Assembly (NCBI RefSeq): GCF_000472965.1
Contig: NZ_AXAU01000019.1
Span: 1-64,000, forward strand
Source of the DNA: Bradyrhizobium murdochi
GTDB taxonomy: Bacteria > Pseudomonadota > Alphaproteobacteria > Rhizobiales > Xanthobacteraceae
Direction of reading: 5' to 3'
DNA length: 64,000 bases
The notes beneath the pieces are model-generated. The model saw only the letters and a list, made by a program, of their open reading frames with translations. It made no database searches and had not been told where the DNA came from. Positions 9,633-18,329 of the stretch are shown here, piece by piece. Positions within the stretch are counted from its first letter, which is position 1; each line of letters opens with the position of its first letter. Position numbers and translations under genes: made by a program.

Positions 9633-9795
9633 GTTTTCTTCCCCAAAGATTTGAACGGATGCCTTAGCCGTTACAAACGATAAGTTCAACGCGGCGCTGC
9701 AACGCGGATCGGTCGCCCCAACATGCCTTCCAGATGGGTACAGGTTGCTGCAAACTGCATATGTAGCCTGCGATTCGTAGATGTCTTAGGGAGCC

Positions 9796-10065
9796 ATGAA
9801 CGAGACTTTGATATCCGCCTGCACCATGTTTCTCGTTCCGGCAACGCTTTTGTTTGGCGCTTTAGGTATCGCGAACTCGTCCTTTCTCAAGATGCTCGTC
9901 TGCTTGCTTGGTCTAGGCACGGCAGGACTATGGCTCTACCGGATATGGTGGTGGACCAACCTGTCTTTGATTGATCGCAGAACGGCACTTGGTCTTGCTG
10001 GCATGTATGCGGGCGCGTGGGTGGTGACATTCCTGGTGCAGTTGAAGAATGTGTTCTCCCGCTGA
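9796..10065 (+). CDS. Small hypothetical membrane protein
   Basis: An 89-residue protein with three probable transmembrane stretches (about residues 10-26, 31-48 and 66-83) and a polar linker RIWWWTNLSLIDRR. AGGGAG lies six bases before the ATG. I do not recognise a family. It lies alone between two divergent ABC transporter operons, has normal codon use and could be a local membrane protein of unknown role. Confidence 0.6.
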   Translation: MNETLISACTMFLVPATLLFGALGIANSSFLKMLVCLLGLGTAGLWLYRIWWWTNLSLIDRRTALGLAGMYAGAWVVTFLVQLKNVFSR

Positions 10066-10245
10066 CTGAATCCGTATTGCTGAAAATCCTGTCAGTCTGA
10101 AGCTAGGGACCGGGCAAACCGTCGACCATCTCGAACCAATTGCTTTCACAACAAAGCGGGACTTGAAGTCGCACATTCGCGACTGGGCCATTTATCGGCT
10201 ATCACTGTATCCTTCAGGAACCGCCAAGGTTGGGGACCGCGCCGA

Positions 10246-11034
10246 ATGCCCACAATGCCACTGATCGCCTATGCGCATGTCGGCAAGACGTTCGACGCCG
10301 GCCGCGTGGTGGCCGTCGACGACGTCTCGCTCGACGTCGCCGAGGGCGAACTCCTCGCCATCGTCGGTGGCTCCGGCTCGGGCAAGACCACGCTATTGCG
10401 GCTCGCCAATCGCCTGATCGAGGCTGACTCTGGCACCATCACGGTCGAAGGCGAGGATGTCCGCAACGTCGATCCGATCCTGTTGCGGCGGCGGATCGGC
10501 TATGTCTTTCAGAGCGGCGGGTTGTTTCCGCATCTGACCGTAGCCGGCAATATCGGCATCACGCCAAAGCTGCTTGGCACGCGGCCCGCCGAGATTTCCG
10601 TGCGGGTGGATGAACTGCTCGACCTTGTCAGGCTCGACCGCACGCCATATCGCGACCGGCTGCCGCATGAACTCTCCGGCGGCCAGCGCCAGCGCGTCGG
10701 CGTGGCGCGGGCGCTCGCCGCACGCCCGCGCATCATGCTGATGGACGAGCCGTTCGGCGCGCTCGACCCCTTAACCCGCGACGCGCTCGGCGACGATTTT
10801 CGTGAGCTGCACAAGAAACTCGGCCTGACCACCGTCATGATCACCCATGACATGACGGAAGCGATCCTGCTCGCCGACCGCATCGCGATCATGTGCGACG
10901 GGCGGCTGTTGGCGCAGGGCACGCCATCAGAGCTTTCCAAATCCGGCGACGCTTACGTCGGCGAACTCTTGCGCACGCCGCGGCGGCAGACCGAGCGGCT
11001 AAGCGCATTGCTTCCTCGCGAGGGTGCGGCATGA
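10246..11034 (+). CDS. Osmoprotectant (glycine betaine/choline type) ABC transporter ATPase
   Basis: A 262-residue ATPase of the OpuCA/ProV group: Walker A GGSGSGKTT (about residue 41), signature LSGGQRQRVGVARAL, Walker B IMLMDEPFGALD, switch His in VMITHDMTEA. It lacks the C-terminal CBS pair of ProV/OpuAA, ending soon after the ABC core, so it has no ionic-strength sensor of that type. Its TGA overlaps the next gene's ATG (ATGA). A second in-frame ATG three codons in is also possible. Works with the fused permease-binding protein downstream. Confidence 0.9.
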   Translation: MPTMPLIAYAHVGKTFDAGRVVAVDDVSLDVAEGELLAIVGGSGSGKTTLLRLANRLIEADSGTITVEGEDVRNVDPILLRRRIGYVFQSGGLFPHLTVAGNIGITPKLLGTRPAEISVRVDELLDLVRLDRTPYRDRLPHELSGGQRQRVGVARALAARPRIMLMDEPFGALDPLTRDALGDDFRELHKKLGLTTVMITHDMTEAILLADRIAIMCDGRLLAQGTPSELSKSGDAYVGELLRTPRRQTERLSALLPREGAA

Positions 11035-12590
11035 GCATCTTCGCCGATCCGCGCTGGGGCGAGGCGCTGGGCCATTTGCCCGATTATCTCGGCAACCACG
11101 TCCGCGTCAGCGTCGCCGCGCTGGCGCTGGGGTTGCTTGTCAGCCTGCCGCTCGCGATCATCGCACGCCACCGGCCGGTGATGCGCGGCGCGCTGCTCGG
11201 GCTTGCCAGCATCGTGCAGACGGTGCCGGGGCTGGCGCTGCTGGCGCTATTCTATCCGCTGCTCCTGGCGCTCGCGGCGTTGTCGCTGTCATGGTTCGGC
11301 GTCAGTTTTTCCGCGTTCGGATTTTTGCCCGCGGTGCTGGCGCTGGCGCTTTATTCGATGCTGCCGGTGCTGCGCAACACCATCACCGGGCTGCAGGGCG
11401 TCGACGCTGCAATCCTGGAAGCGGCGCAGGGCGTCGGCATGACGCCGCGGCAATCGCTGTTCACGGTGGAATTGCCGCTGGCGCTGCCGGTGATGATGGC
11501 AGGCATCCGAACTTCGGCCGTCTGGGTGATCGGCACCGCGACGCTGTCGACGCCGATCGGCCAGACCAGCCTCGGCAACTACATCTTTGCAGGGCTGCAG
11601 ACCCAAAACTGGGTGTTCGTGCTGTTCGGCTGCGTTGCCGCCGCCGTGCTGGCGCTGCTGGTCGATCAACTGCTGGCGCTGATCGAAAACGGCTTGCGCA
11701 ACCGCAGCCGTTTTCGCGCGACACTGGGCAGCGTCGGCATTGCGGCGCTCGTCGTTGCTACGCTGGCGCCTAACCTGGTGCGGCCGCAGACGAACTACAT
11801 CATCGGAGCCAAGACGTTTGCCGAGCAGTATGTCCTGTCGGCCTTGATGGTGCAGCGGCTGAAGGAGGCTGGGCTTTCGGCAACGACGCGCGAAGGTCTC
11901 GGCTCCAACGTGATCTTCGAAGCGCTGGCGGCTGATGATATAGACTTCTACATCGACTATTCCGGCACGCTGTGGGCCAACCAGTTTCACCGCACTGACA
12001 TCAAGCCGCGTCAGGAGCTCTTGGCCGAGCTGAAGACGATACTAGCGAAGCAGAACATCACACTGCTCGGCGAGCTCGGTTTCGAGAACGCCTATGCGCT
12101 GGTGATGCCGCGCAAACGCGCAGACCAATTGGGCATCCGCACCATCGCCGACCTCGCCTCGCGCGCGGCGAACATGTCGATCGCCGGCGACTATGAATTC
12201 TTCTCGCGCCCCGAATGGACCGCGCTGCGCAGAGCCTACGGCCTGTCGTTCCGCGGCCAACGGCAGATGCAGCCGGACTTCATGTATGCGGCGGTCGCTT
12301 CCGGCGAAGTCGATGTCATCGCCGGCTACACCAGCGACGGGCTCATCGCGAAATACGATCTGGTGACGCTCGGCGATCCCAGGCACGCAATCCCGCCCTA
12401 TGATGCGATCCTGCTGCTCGCGCCAAAGCGCGCCAATGACGAGGCTTTACGCAAGGCGCTGACCCCGCTGCTCGGCAAGATCGACATCGCCACCATGCGC
12501 GAAGCAAACTTGCGCGCATCCGGCAACGATGCCGCGAGCTCGCCGGATGCGGTAGCGCAGTGGCTGTGGGAGAAGGTGGGGAAGAGGTAG
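11031..12590 (+). CDS. Fused osmoprotectant ABC permease / substrate-binding protein (OpuFB-like)
   Basis: A 519-residue fusion. Residues 1-220 form a ProW/OpuCB-type permease with about six membrane helices and the EAA loop GVGMTPRQSLFTVELPLALP. A further helix near 230-250 anchors residues 260-519, an OpuAC-type binding domain opening with NYIIGAKTFAEQYVLSALM and containing DFYIDYSGT and EVDVIAGYTSDG, as in betaine/choline/carnitine binding proteins. Tethering the receptor to the channel is known from OpuA and OpuF systems. ATG 11031 overlaps the ATPase stop. No separate binding protein is nearby, so ATPase plus this fusion is a complete two-gene importer. Ligand is inferred from family only. 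Confidence 0.9.
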   Translation: MSIFADPRWGEALGHLPDYLGNHVRVSVAALALGLLVSLPLAIIARHRPVMRGALLGLASIVQTVPGLALLALFYPLLLALAALSLSWFGVSFSAFGFLPAVLALALYSMLPVLRNTITGLQGVDAAILEAAQGVGMTPRQSLFTVELPLALPVMMAGIRTSAVWVIGTATLSTPIGQTSLGNYIFAGLQTQNWVFVLFGCVAAAVLALLVDQLLALIENGLRNRSRFRATLGSVGIAALVVATLAPNLVRPQTNYIIGAKTFAEQYVLSALMVQRLKEAGLSATTREGLGSNVIFEALAADDIDFYIDYSGTLWANQFHRTDIKPRQELLAELKTILAKQNITLLGELGFENAYALVMPRKRADQLGIRTIADLASRAANMSIAGDYEFFSRPEWTALRRAYGLSFRGQRQMQPDFMYAAVASGEVDVIAGYTSDGLIAKYDLVTLGDPRHAIPPYDAILLLAPKRANDEALRKALTPLLGKIDIATMREANLRASGNDAASSPDAVAQWLWEKVGKR

Positions 12591-12927
12591 GAGGCTGCCG
12601 AGCTCCCTCCCCGTCATTGCGAGGAGCGCAGCGACGAAGCAATCCACGCCTCCACTTGGGGCGAAATGGATTGCTTCGCTTCGCTCGCAACGACGGTGGC
12701 GAGCCTCTCTGAATTTCAATCCACACCATCACCCCAAGCGCGCTGCGTTCCCTCCCCCCTTGCGGGGGAGGGTTAGGGAGAGGGGTGGCGGCAACGGCGG
12801 TGCTCGTGGCTTACCCCTCTCCCCAGCCCTCCCCCGCAAGGGGGGAGGGAGCCGACCGCCGATGCGTCGAGACTGGCCGCTCGCAAGACGGATATGGTCC
12901 GTCGGCACGCGTCGGATGACCGGAGCC
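12591..12927. repeat. Intergenic region with two palindromic repeats (families C and A)
   Basis: No gene is supported. At 12612-12695 lies an inverted repeat starting CGTCATTGCGAGGAGCGCAG and ending GCTTCGCTCGCAACGACG. At 12750-12850 a second copy of the family A element seen at 121-280 is present, arms 12750-12786 and 12811-12850. They lie between convergent genes (the opu fusion and the LtaS-like gene) and could act as bidirectional hairpins. Confidence 0.8.
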
Positions 12928-14682
12928 TCAAAGCCCCTTGATCATGCCGGCGTCGATCAGAAGCCGGTTGAACCGGCGCGCCTCCGCGCCTTTCCTGCAG
13001 TCATAGAAGGCTCCCTTGCAGCGGAGCATGATGCTCTTCTGCTCTGTAAAGGTCGGATCGAGCGGGATGCCGGCGGCTTCCTGCAGCACGAGAGGGATGT
13101 ACGCCGCGTCGAGCGTTTCGAGTGCCGATGACAGGTTGCGCGGCTGATAGTTGATGCCGTCGATAGCATAATAGGTAGAGAAGTAGCGTGGATCGGCGGC
13201 CATCACCCGTTTCGCCAGCGTCGCCTGATCGATGCCGGGCTCCAGCATCTTTTGCGAGATCGCCGGCTGGTGATCGCCGAAACGCAGCACCAGGAAGGAT
13301 TCGTCCGGATAGTCGCGCTTCAGCCGCGCGGTGAATTCGCGATAGTCGTTGGCCGTCATGGTCTGGCGGCGAATGTATTCGTCGACCTCCGCCGTGTTGC
13401 CCGGCGGCGTCCAGCCCGGCGGGGTCAAATCGGGCCGGTAGACGTCGGTCCAGGGAAAATGATTGGCCGTGAGATAGACGAACATGAAGACCGGCGCCTG
13501 CTGCGGCTGCTCGCGTGCAAACACCTTTAGCGCCTGATCGAAATAGAACTTGTCGGGCTGCATGTCCTGGTTCACGCCCATATCCGCCATGTCGACGAAA
13601 TGGCCGACGCCGGCTCCCTTCTGGAAGGTGCGCGCGCCAAGGAAGTTGCCATAGGTCGGATAGAGCGAGAAGGTCTTGTACCCGCAGTTCCGCAGTGCCT
13701 GCGGCAGTCCACGGGTCACGCGACCCGCGGTTATCCTCGTCACGTAGAACTTGAGATCGCCGAACGACCGCGCCGACAGGCCCGTCAGCACGTTGAACTC
13801 GGTGTACCAGGTCGGACCGCCGGTTGCCTCCGCCATCATGGTGCGCTGCTTGCCGTCGATGGACTTGAAGTAGTCGGCGTATCCCGCCGGCACCTTGATG
13901 CCTGGCGCGGAGGTGACGTCGAAGCTCGACTCGTCGAGCAGCATGATAATGTGCGGCCGCTTTGCGTCGGCATCACAGGCCGCGTCAGGCGGCAGCGCCG
14001 AAAGACCGGCGGCATGCGCTTCCGGTGCGAGGCGAAGCGGGGCGTTTGCCGGCGGATCGGCGTCGATCCATCCCGTCGAAGCCAGCCGCGACACCGCCAC
14101 CACGCCCGAGCGCGCGAGACTGGAAATGTGGTTGATGCCCTGGAATGGCTCCCACGGCTGCTCGGGCCATGCGACCGACATCGCCGAGATCGACGCAATG
14201 CTCGCGGCCAGACCGATCAACGCCAGGCGGCGCCGCACCCGGAACGGATCGAAACGCCAGACCAGCCACAACAGCGGCACGGCAACGATCCCCGCCACGA
14301 TCAACTGCGTCTGCAATCGCGGAAACACCGAGAGCAGAAACGAAAACGTATCACGGTCGATGATCAGGAAGTCGAGGAACGTCAGGGTGAGCTGCAGGAT
14401 GCCGAATTTGAAGCGTGACAGTTCGATCAGGATCACGATGAGAGCAAGCGCAATCGCCGCGCAGACCCCGGGTCGCGGCAGCACCAGCAGCAGGGAGCAA
14501 TTGACGAAAATCCACGCCAGCAGCGCCAGCGTGATCGCAAACGGACCGTATTCGCTGGTGAGCAGGACCACGAGCCCCGCCAGATGAACGGCGATAATCA
14601 GGCCAGCCGGGACAAAGAACCGGGCGCCGCGCGATTCCGCGCGGATGCTTTCGCTCATTCCCCGTTCAGCGGCGGCCGACAT
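12928..14682 (-). CDS. LtaS-like membrane sulfatase/phosphotransferase, paralogue 1 (Thr nucleophile)
   Basis: A 584-residue inner-membrane protein: five hydrophobic helices in residues 22-160, then an alkaline-phosphatase-superfamily periplasmic domain. Expected metal and catalytic residues line up with LtaS: E251 in DESSFD, nucleophile T291 in GGPTWYTEF, H408 in TANHFPW and D470-H471 in FGDHQP. It probably transfers a phosphoglycerol- or phosphoethanolamine-like group to an envelope glycan or lipid, or hydrolyses a sulfate or phosphate ester; the acceptor is unknown. It starts nine bases after its paralogue's stop, so both form one transcript. An in-frame ATG eight codons later (14658) is a possible alternative start. 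Confidence 0.85.
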   Translation of the reverse strand: MSAAAERGMSESIRAESRGARFFVPAGLIIAVHLAGLVVLLTSEYGPFAITLALLAWIFVNCSLLLVLPRPGVCAAIALALIVILIELSRFKFGILQLTLTFLDFLIIDRDTFSFLLSVFPRLQTQLIVAGIVAVPLLWLVWRFDPFRVRRRLALIGLAASIASISAMSVAWPEQPWEPFQGINHISSLARSGVVAVSRLASTGWIDADPPANAPLRLAPEAHAAGLSALPPDAACDADAKRPHIIMLLDESSFDVTSAPGIKVPAGYADYFKSIDGKQRTMMAEATGGPTWYTEFNVLTGLSARSFGDLKFYVTRITAGRVTRGLPQALRNCGYKTFSLYPTYGNFLGARTFQKGAGVGHFVDMADMGVNQDMQPDKFYFDQALKVFAREQPQQAPVFMFVYLTANHFPWTDVYRPDLTPPGWTPPGNTAEVDEYIRRQTMTANDYREFTARLKRDYPDESFLVLRFGDHQPAISQKMLEPGIDQATLAKRVMAADPRYFSTYYAIDGINYQPRNLSSALETLDAAYIPLVLQEAAGIPLDPTFTEQKSIMLRCKGAFYDCRKGAEARRFNRLLIDAGMIKGL

Positions 14683-14691
14683 GTCTCGTCT

Positions 14692-16401
14692 CTAAAGCCC
14701 TTTGATGAAACCTGCGTCGATCAATAATCGGTTGAACCTGCGCGCCTCGGCGCCATCCTTGCAGGCATAGAATACACCCTTGCAGCGGAGCATGATGTTC
14801 TTTTGCTCCTTGAACGAGGGGTCGAGCGGAATGCCGGCGGCCTCCTGGATCACCAGCGGCAGATAGGGCGCGTCGATCGTGTCCATGATCGCGGAACTCT
14901 TCACCGGCTCGAAGTTGACGGCGTCGATCGCGTAATAGGTGGTGAAGTAGCGCGGGTCGTGGGTATCGAACTTGCGGGCGACCCTGGCTTCATCCAGGCC
15001 GGGATCCAGCAGGTTCGAGGAAAACTCCGGCTGATGGTCGCCGTAGCGCACGATCAGGAATGGCTGCGCCGGGAACTTCTTTTTCAGGCTGGCGACGAAC
15101 GCCGCATAATCCCCGGCGCTCAATGTCTGGCGGCGCAGATATTCGTCGACCACAGGCTCGTTGCCGGGCGCGCGCCAGGACGGCAGCAGGTCGGGGCGGA
15201 ATTTGGTTTCCCAGGGGAAATGGTTGGCGGCGAGATAGACGAAGGTGAACAGCGGCGTGTTGGCCGGCTGCTCGGCGATCAGATTCACGGCCTTGTCGTA
15301 GAAGAAGCTGTCGGGCTCGATGCCCTTCGCGCCGAGCGCGCGTGCGTCATAAAAGTGCTGGATGCCGGTAGAGGTCTGGAAGCCACGCGCGCCCATGAAG
15401 GCGCCGTAGGCCGGATAGAGCGAGATGGTGCTGTAGCCGCAGCGGCGCAGCGCCAGCGGCAATCCGCGCTCGACCCGGCCCGAGGCGATACGGGTGACGA
15501 AATAGGAGAAGCGGCCGAACGACCGCGATGACAGGCCGGCGAGCACGTTGTACTCGGCCATCCAGCTTGCGCCGCCGCTGCTCTCGGCCACGAACTTGCG
15601 CTCGCGGCCGTCAAAGGACTTGAAATGGCTGCCATAGCCCGGCGGCACTTTGACACCGGCGGCCTGGCGGATGTCGAAGCTCGACTCGTCATGGATCATG
15701 ATGATGTGCGGGCGGCGACCGGCCACATGGCAGGAATCGACCAGCGGCACCTTCAGCCGCTCGGCGGTCGCGGCTTCCGATTCCATAAAACCGTAATTGA
15801 CGAAGTCGGAAACCGCCGTCACGCCCGAGCGGGCGAATTTGGAGAGATAGCCATCGTCGTAATAGCCGCGCCAGGCTTCATCGGGCCAGACGACGGAATA
15901 ACCGGCCAGGCTTGCGAGACAGGCCAGGAGGCCGGCAGTGGCCGGCAGGCGGCGGATGCGGAACGGATCGAGCCACCACAGCGCGTACATCAGAGGCAGG
16001 ATGACAAGGGATGCGCCGACCACGCTCCAGCGCAAGTTCGGAAAGATCGTGAACAGATACGCCGCGGTGTCGCGGTCGATCACCATCAGGTCGACGAAGT
16101 TCGCGGTCATCTGCACAACGTCGTGCTTGAGCCGCGACAGCAGCACCAGGACCACGACCAGTGTGAGCGACAGCGCACCCGACAGCGCGGGACGCCGCAG
16201 CAGCGCAACAAAGAAGAAGTTCAGAGTGCCCCACGCCAGCACGAAGCCCATGCGGCCGCCGAAATCGGCTTCGGTCTGCAGCATGATCGCCAGCGCCGCC
16301 ATGTGCGGTGCAGCGACGGCCGAAAGGCGTCCGAGGCCGATGGCGGCAAGGCCGGCGACAAGGGTGGCGGCGGAGGGCCCTGGATTTGGCGCGGGCGCCA
16401 T
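14692..16401 (-). CDS. LtaS-like membrane sulfatase/phosphotransferase, paralogue 2 (Ser at nucleophile position)
   Basis: A 569-residue paralogue of the next gene with the same plan: about five membrane helices, then a periplasmic catalytic domain with HDESSFD, TANHFPW-like LAANHFPW and YGDHQP. The position equivalent to the catalytic Thr is Ser (GGASWMAEY versus GGPTWYTEF). I chose ATG 16401 because it gives an N-terminus aligned with the paralogue; an ATG at 16515 adds 38 polar residues. Neither has a clear ribosome site. The C-terminal RRFNRLLIDAGFIKGL is nearly identical in both copies, showing a fairly recent tandem duplication. Function could differ from paralogue 1 in nucleophile chemistry or acceptor. 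Confidence 0.82.
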   Translation of the reverse strand: MAPAPNPGPSAATLVAGLAAIGLGRLSAVAAPHMAALAIMLQTEADFGGRMGFVLAWGTLNFFFVALLRRPALSGALSLTLVVVLVLLSRLKHDVVQMTANFVDLMVIDRDTAAYLFTIFPNLRWSVVGASLVILPLMYALWWLDPFRIRRLPATAGLLACLASLAGYSVVWPDEAWRGYYDDGYLSKFARSGVTAVSDFVNYGFMESEAATAERLKVPLVDSCHVAGRRPHIIMIHDESSFDIRQAAGVKVPPGYGSHFKSFDGRERKFVAESSGGASWMAEYNVLAGLSSRSFGRFSYFVTRIASGRVERGLPLALRRCGYSTISLYPAYGAFMGARGFQTSTGIQHFYDARALGAKGIEPDSFFYDKAVNLIAEQPANTPLFTFVYLAANHFPWETKFRPDLLPSWRAPGNEPVVDEYLRRQTLSAGDYAAFVASLKKKFPAQPFLIVRYGDHQPEFSSNLLDPGLDEARVARKFDTHDPRYFTTYYAIDAVNFEPVKSSAIMDTIDAPYLPLVIQEAAGIPLDPSFKEQKNIMLRCKGVFYACKDGAEARRFNRLLIDAGFIKGL

Positions 16402-16551
16402 GGGAGGTACGCAACATGACCCGGCGTAATGCAAAGCCTTGGCTGGCGACGACCAGGAGACGCACGACCCATCCGGAACCTGAGCCGTGTCACAAAAACG
16501 TAGTGGAATCGTCATGAACAGGCAATGAATTTGCCCTCGGGCGAACTACGT

Positions 16552-16628
16552 CGGGACGAATACGGGGACGCTGGGTGCGCGTTTGCGCACCATAGTTCGC
16601 GTCTTCGACGCGCCCCGGAATGACGGAG
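16552..16628. repeat. Partial palindromic repeat
   Basis: Sequence containing GGTGCGCGTTTGCGCACC (a perfect small hairpin) and ending CGCCCCGGAATGACGG resembles one half of the repeat at 33762-33902. It lies between the start of LtaS-like paralogue 2 and the end of the TetR gene. Confidence 0.5.
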
Positions 16629-16632
16629 TGAG

Positions 16633-17313
16633 TTAGCTCCGCTTCGCAATCCCCTCGATAAAAAGATCCAGCACCGCCTCGGCGGTCCGCTCGGCCTCGG
16701 CTCCGGCCACGCCCCAGCGCGGAAAATGGCCGTCGATATTCATCCGGGCAAAACCATAGACCAGCGCCCGCCCGGCGATCTGAACCTGCTTGAGGTCGGC
16801 GCTGCGGAGCTGGCCCGCCGCAAAGGCTTGGGCCAGCGTTTGCTCGGTCAGCGCGATCAGCTCGGCATTGTCGCTGGAGATAGCGGCCGCCTGGTCGTGG
16901 TCGAACAAGCGGCGGCTGGAAATGATTTCGAAATGGGTCGGGTTGCGCATCGCCCAGCGCAGGTACGCAAGCCCGAGGCAACGAAAGCGGCCGAGCGGGT
17001 CGCTGGCCGGTGCCGCGGCAAGCGCGGCCTCGATCTCGGCCCGGAACCGCCGCTGCGCCTCCTCCGCCACCGCCTGGATCAGGGCGTCGCGGCTCGGAAA
17101 ATGCCGGAACGGCGCCCCCGGCGAGACGCCGGCCCGGCGGGCGGCCTCCCGGACGCTGACCGCCTCCGCGCCGCCCTCGCCGACCAGTTGCAGCGCGGCG
17201 TCGATCAGGACGCGCCGGAGGTCGCCGTGGTGATAGGGTTTTGGCGCCGAGGCACGGCGGCGCCGCTTGGTGGTGGGGGATTTTGCGACGGAAGGCTTGG
17301 CTGACGGACGCAT
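16633..17313 (-). CDS. TetR/AcrR family transcriptional regulator
   Basis: A 226-residue repressor. After a basic Lys/Arg-rich N-terminal tail (residues 10-27) comes the TetR helix-turn-helix AVSVREAARRAGVSPGAPFRHFPSRDALIQAV, and a C-terminal TetR_C-like domain (WHG type) follows. ATG 17313 has TAGGAGA six bases upstream and is preferred to upstream ATGs. It is divergent from the ferric-reductase-like gene; two identical-pattern operators (17343-17359, 17385-17401) lie between, so it probably represses both itself and that gene. The ligand is unknown. Confidence 0.9.
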   Translation of the reverse strand: MRPSAKPSVAKSPTTKRRRRASAPKPYHHGDLRRVLIDAALQLVGEGGAEAVSVREAARRAGVSPGAPFRHFPSRDALIQAVAEEAQRRFRAEIEAALAAAPASDPLGRFRCLGLAYLRWAMRNPTHFEIISSRRLFDHDQAAAISSDNAELIALTEQTLAQAFAAGQLRSADLKQVQIAGRALVYGFARMNIDGHFPRWGVAGAEAERTAEAVLDLFIEGIAKRS

Positions 17314-17342
17314 GCCGTCTCCTACCATCACCAGGTCGTGAA

Positions 17343-17359
17343 TGTAAGCGCTGATTACA
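17343..17359. promoter_or_regulatory. Putative TetR operator 1
   Basis: TGTAAGCGCTGATTACA is a 17-bp palindrome with TGTAA/TTACA arms. A second site with the same arms and the same GATTACA half lies exactly 42 bp downstream, four helical turns away. Confidence 0.65.
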
Positions 17360-17384
17360 CGATTGACCTGATCCGCACAGCAAA

Positions 17385-17401
17385 TGTAACTGGTGATTAC
17401 A
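17385..17401. promoter_or_regulatory. Putative TetR operator 2
   Basis: TGTAACTGGTGATTACA shares arms TGTAA/TTACA and the GATTACA half with the site at 17343-17359. It lies 56 bases before the ATG of the divergent membrane-protein gene. Confidence 0.65.
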
Positions 17402-17456
17402 TCACCAGCCGCGTCATTGCGAGCGAAGCGGACGGCGCAAACCGGGGGAGCAAAAC

Positions 17457-18074
17457 ATGCCGACACAGCAAAAATGGTTCGAAGGCTGGCGGCTGTTCGC
17501 CCTGCTCGCGCTGACGCTGCTGGCCATGAGCATCTGGATCGCCGGCATGCGCGGCTTCGAGGTCGACGGCGTGCGCATGGTGATCCGCTTCACCGCACGC
17601 ACCTCGCTGTTACTGTTCTGCCTCGCCTTCGCAGCCGGCGCGCTGGCGCTGTTATGGCCGAACGCGTGGACACGATGGCTGCGCCGCAACCGCCGCTATC
17701 TCGGCGTCAGCTTTGCCGCCTCGCACGCCATCCATGCGGCCGCAATTGCCTGCTTCGCCGTGATGGACCCGATAGGCTATGCGGCGGCGACCTCGATCGC
17801 GTCCTACATCTTCGGCGGCATCGGGTATGCCTTCATCGTCGCGATGGCCGCGACCTCGTTCGATCGCACGGCCGCTGCGATCGGCGCATGCGCCTGGCGC
17901 CGGCTGCATCTCGTGGGCGGCTACTACCTGCTGTTCCAGTTCATGGTGTCGTTCGGCAAGCGGATTCCCGACATGCCGCTCTACGCGCTGTTCCTGATTC
18001 CGCTCGTGGCCGTGTTCGCGCTGCGGATGATCGCGATGGCGCCGCGTGCACGCACGACCGCGCGGGCGGGCTAG
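17457..18074 (+). CDS. Ferric reductase-like (MsrQ-like) transmembrane protein
   Basis: A 205-residue membrane protein with about six helices. RRYLGVSFAASHAIHAA and WRRLHLVGGYYLLFQF resemble the heme-binding helices of the ferric reductase/MsrQ family (RRxLGLxAFxYAxLH and WxRLHRLVY...H), suggesting a heme b membrane electron carrier. The last expected His of the second helix is replaced (LLFQF), so heme ligation may be altered. GGGGAG is seven bases before the ATG. Under probable control of the divergent TetR regulator. No MsrP-like catalytic subunit is adjacent. Confidence 0.7.
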   Translation: MPTQQKWFEGWRLFALLALTLLAMSIWIAGMRGFEVDGVRMVIRFTARTSLLLFCLAFAAGALALLWPNAWTRWLRRNRRYLGVSFAASHAIHAAAIACFAVMDPIGYAAATSIASYIFGGIGYAFIVAMAATSFDRTAAAIGACAWRRLHLVGGYYLLFQFMVSFGKRIPDMPLYALFLIPLVAVFALRMIAMAPRARTTARAG

Positions 18075-18310
18075 TCGTCCTTCAGGTAAAACTTCCGTCC
18101 GAGACGCCGGTGCACTGACATGACGGCGCGGTCGACGTCGCTGATCAGGCTGTCGCCGAGAACGACATTGGGGATTTCCCAGTTCCGCCCCTCTCGGATG
18201 TTGGGAAGTCCGCGCACGGCGGGGACGGACGCCGTTTCGCATCCCGGTTGGCTGCGAAGCGCCGCGTCGGCGATCTGCGTCAGCTCGGCTCTGCTCTTTC
18301 CTGTCGTCAC
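18071..18310 (-). CDS. Hypothetical protein, 79 aa
   Basis: A small soluble protein with a GTG start 20 bp after the SDR gene's stop and a 4-bp convergent overlap with the ferric-reductase-like gene. It contains no motif that I recognise: NWEIPNVVLGDSLISDVDRAVMSVHRRLGRKFYL could form a C-terminal helical segment. No strong ribosome site is visible, so the start may be wrong. It may be the last gene of a two-gene unit with the SDR. Confidence 0.5.
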   Translation of the reverse strand: MTTGKSRAELTQIADAALRSQPGCETASVPAVRGLPNIREGRNWEIPNVVLGDSLISDVDRAVMSVHRRLGRKFYLKDD

Positions 18311-18329
18311 TGGTGGCTGGTGCCTTTGC

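Noticed and set aside
12612..12850. Repeats considered as a CRISPR array
   Set aside because: They are single nested palindromes, not regularly spaced direct repeats with unique spacers, and no cas gene is present.
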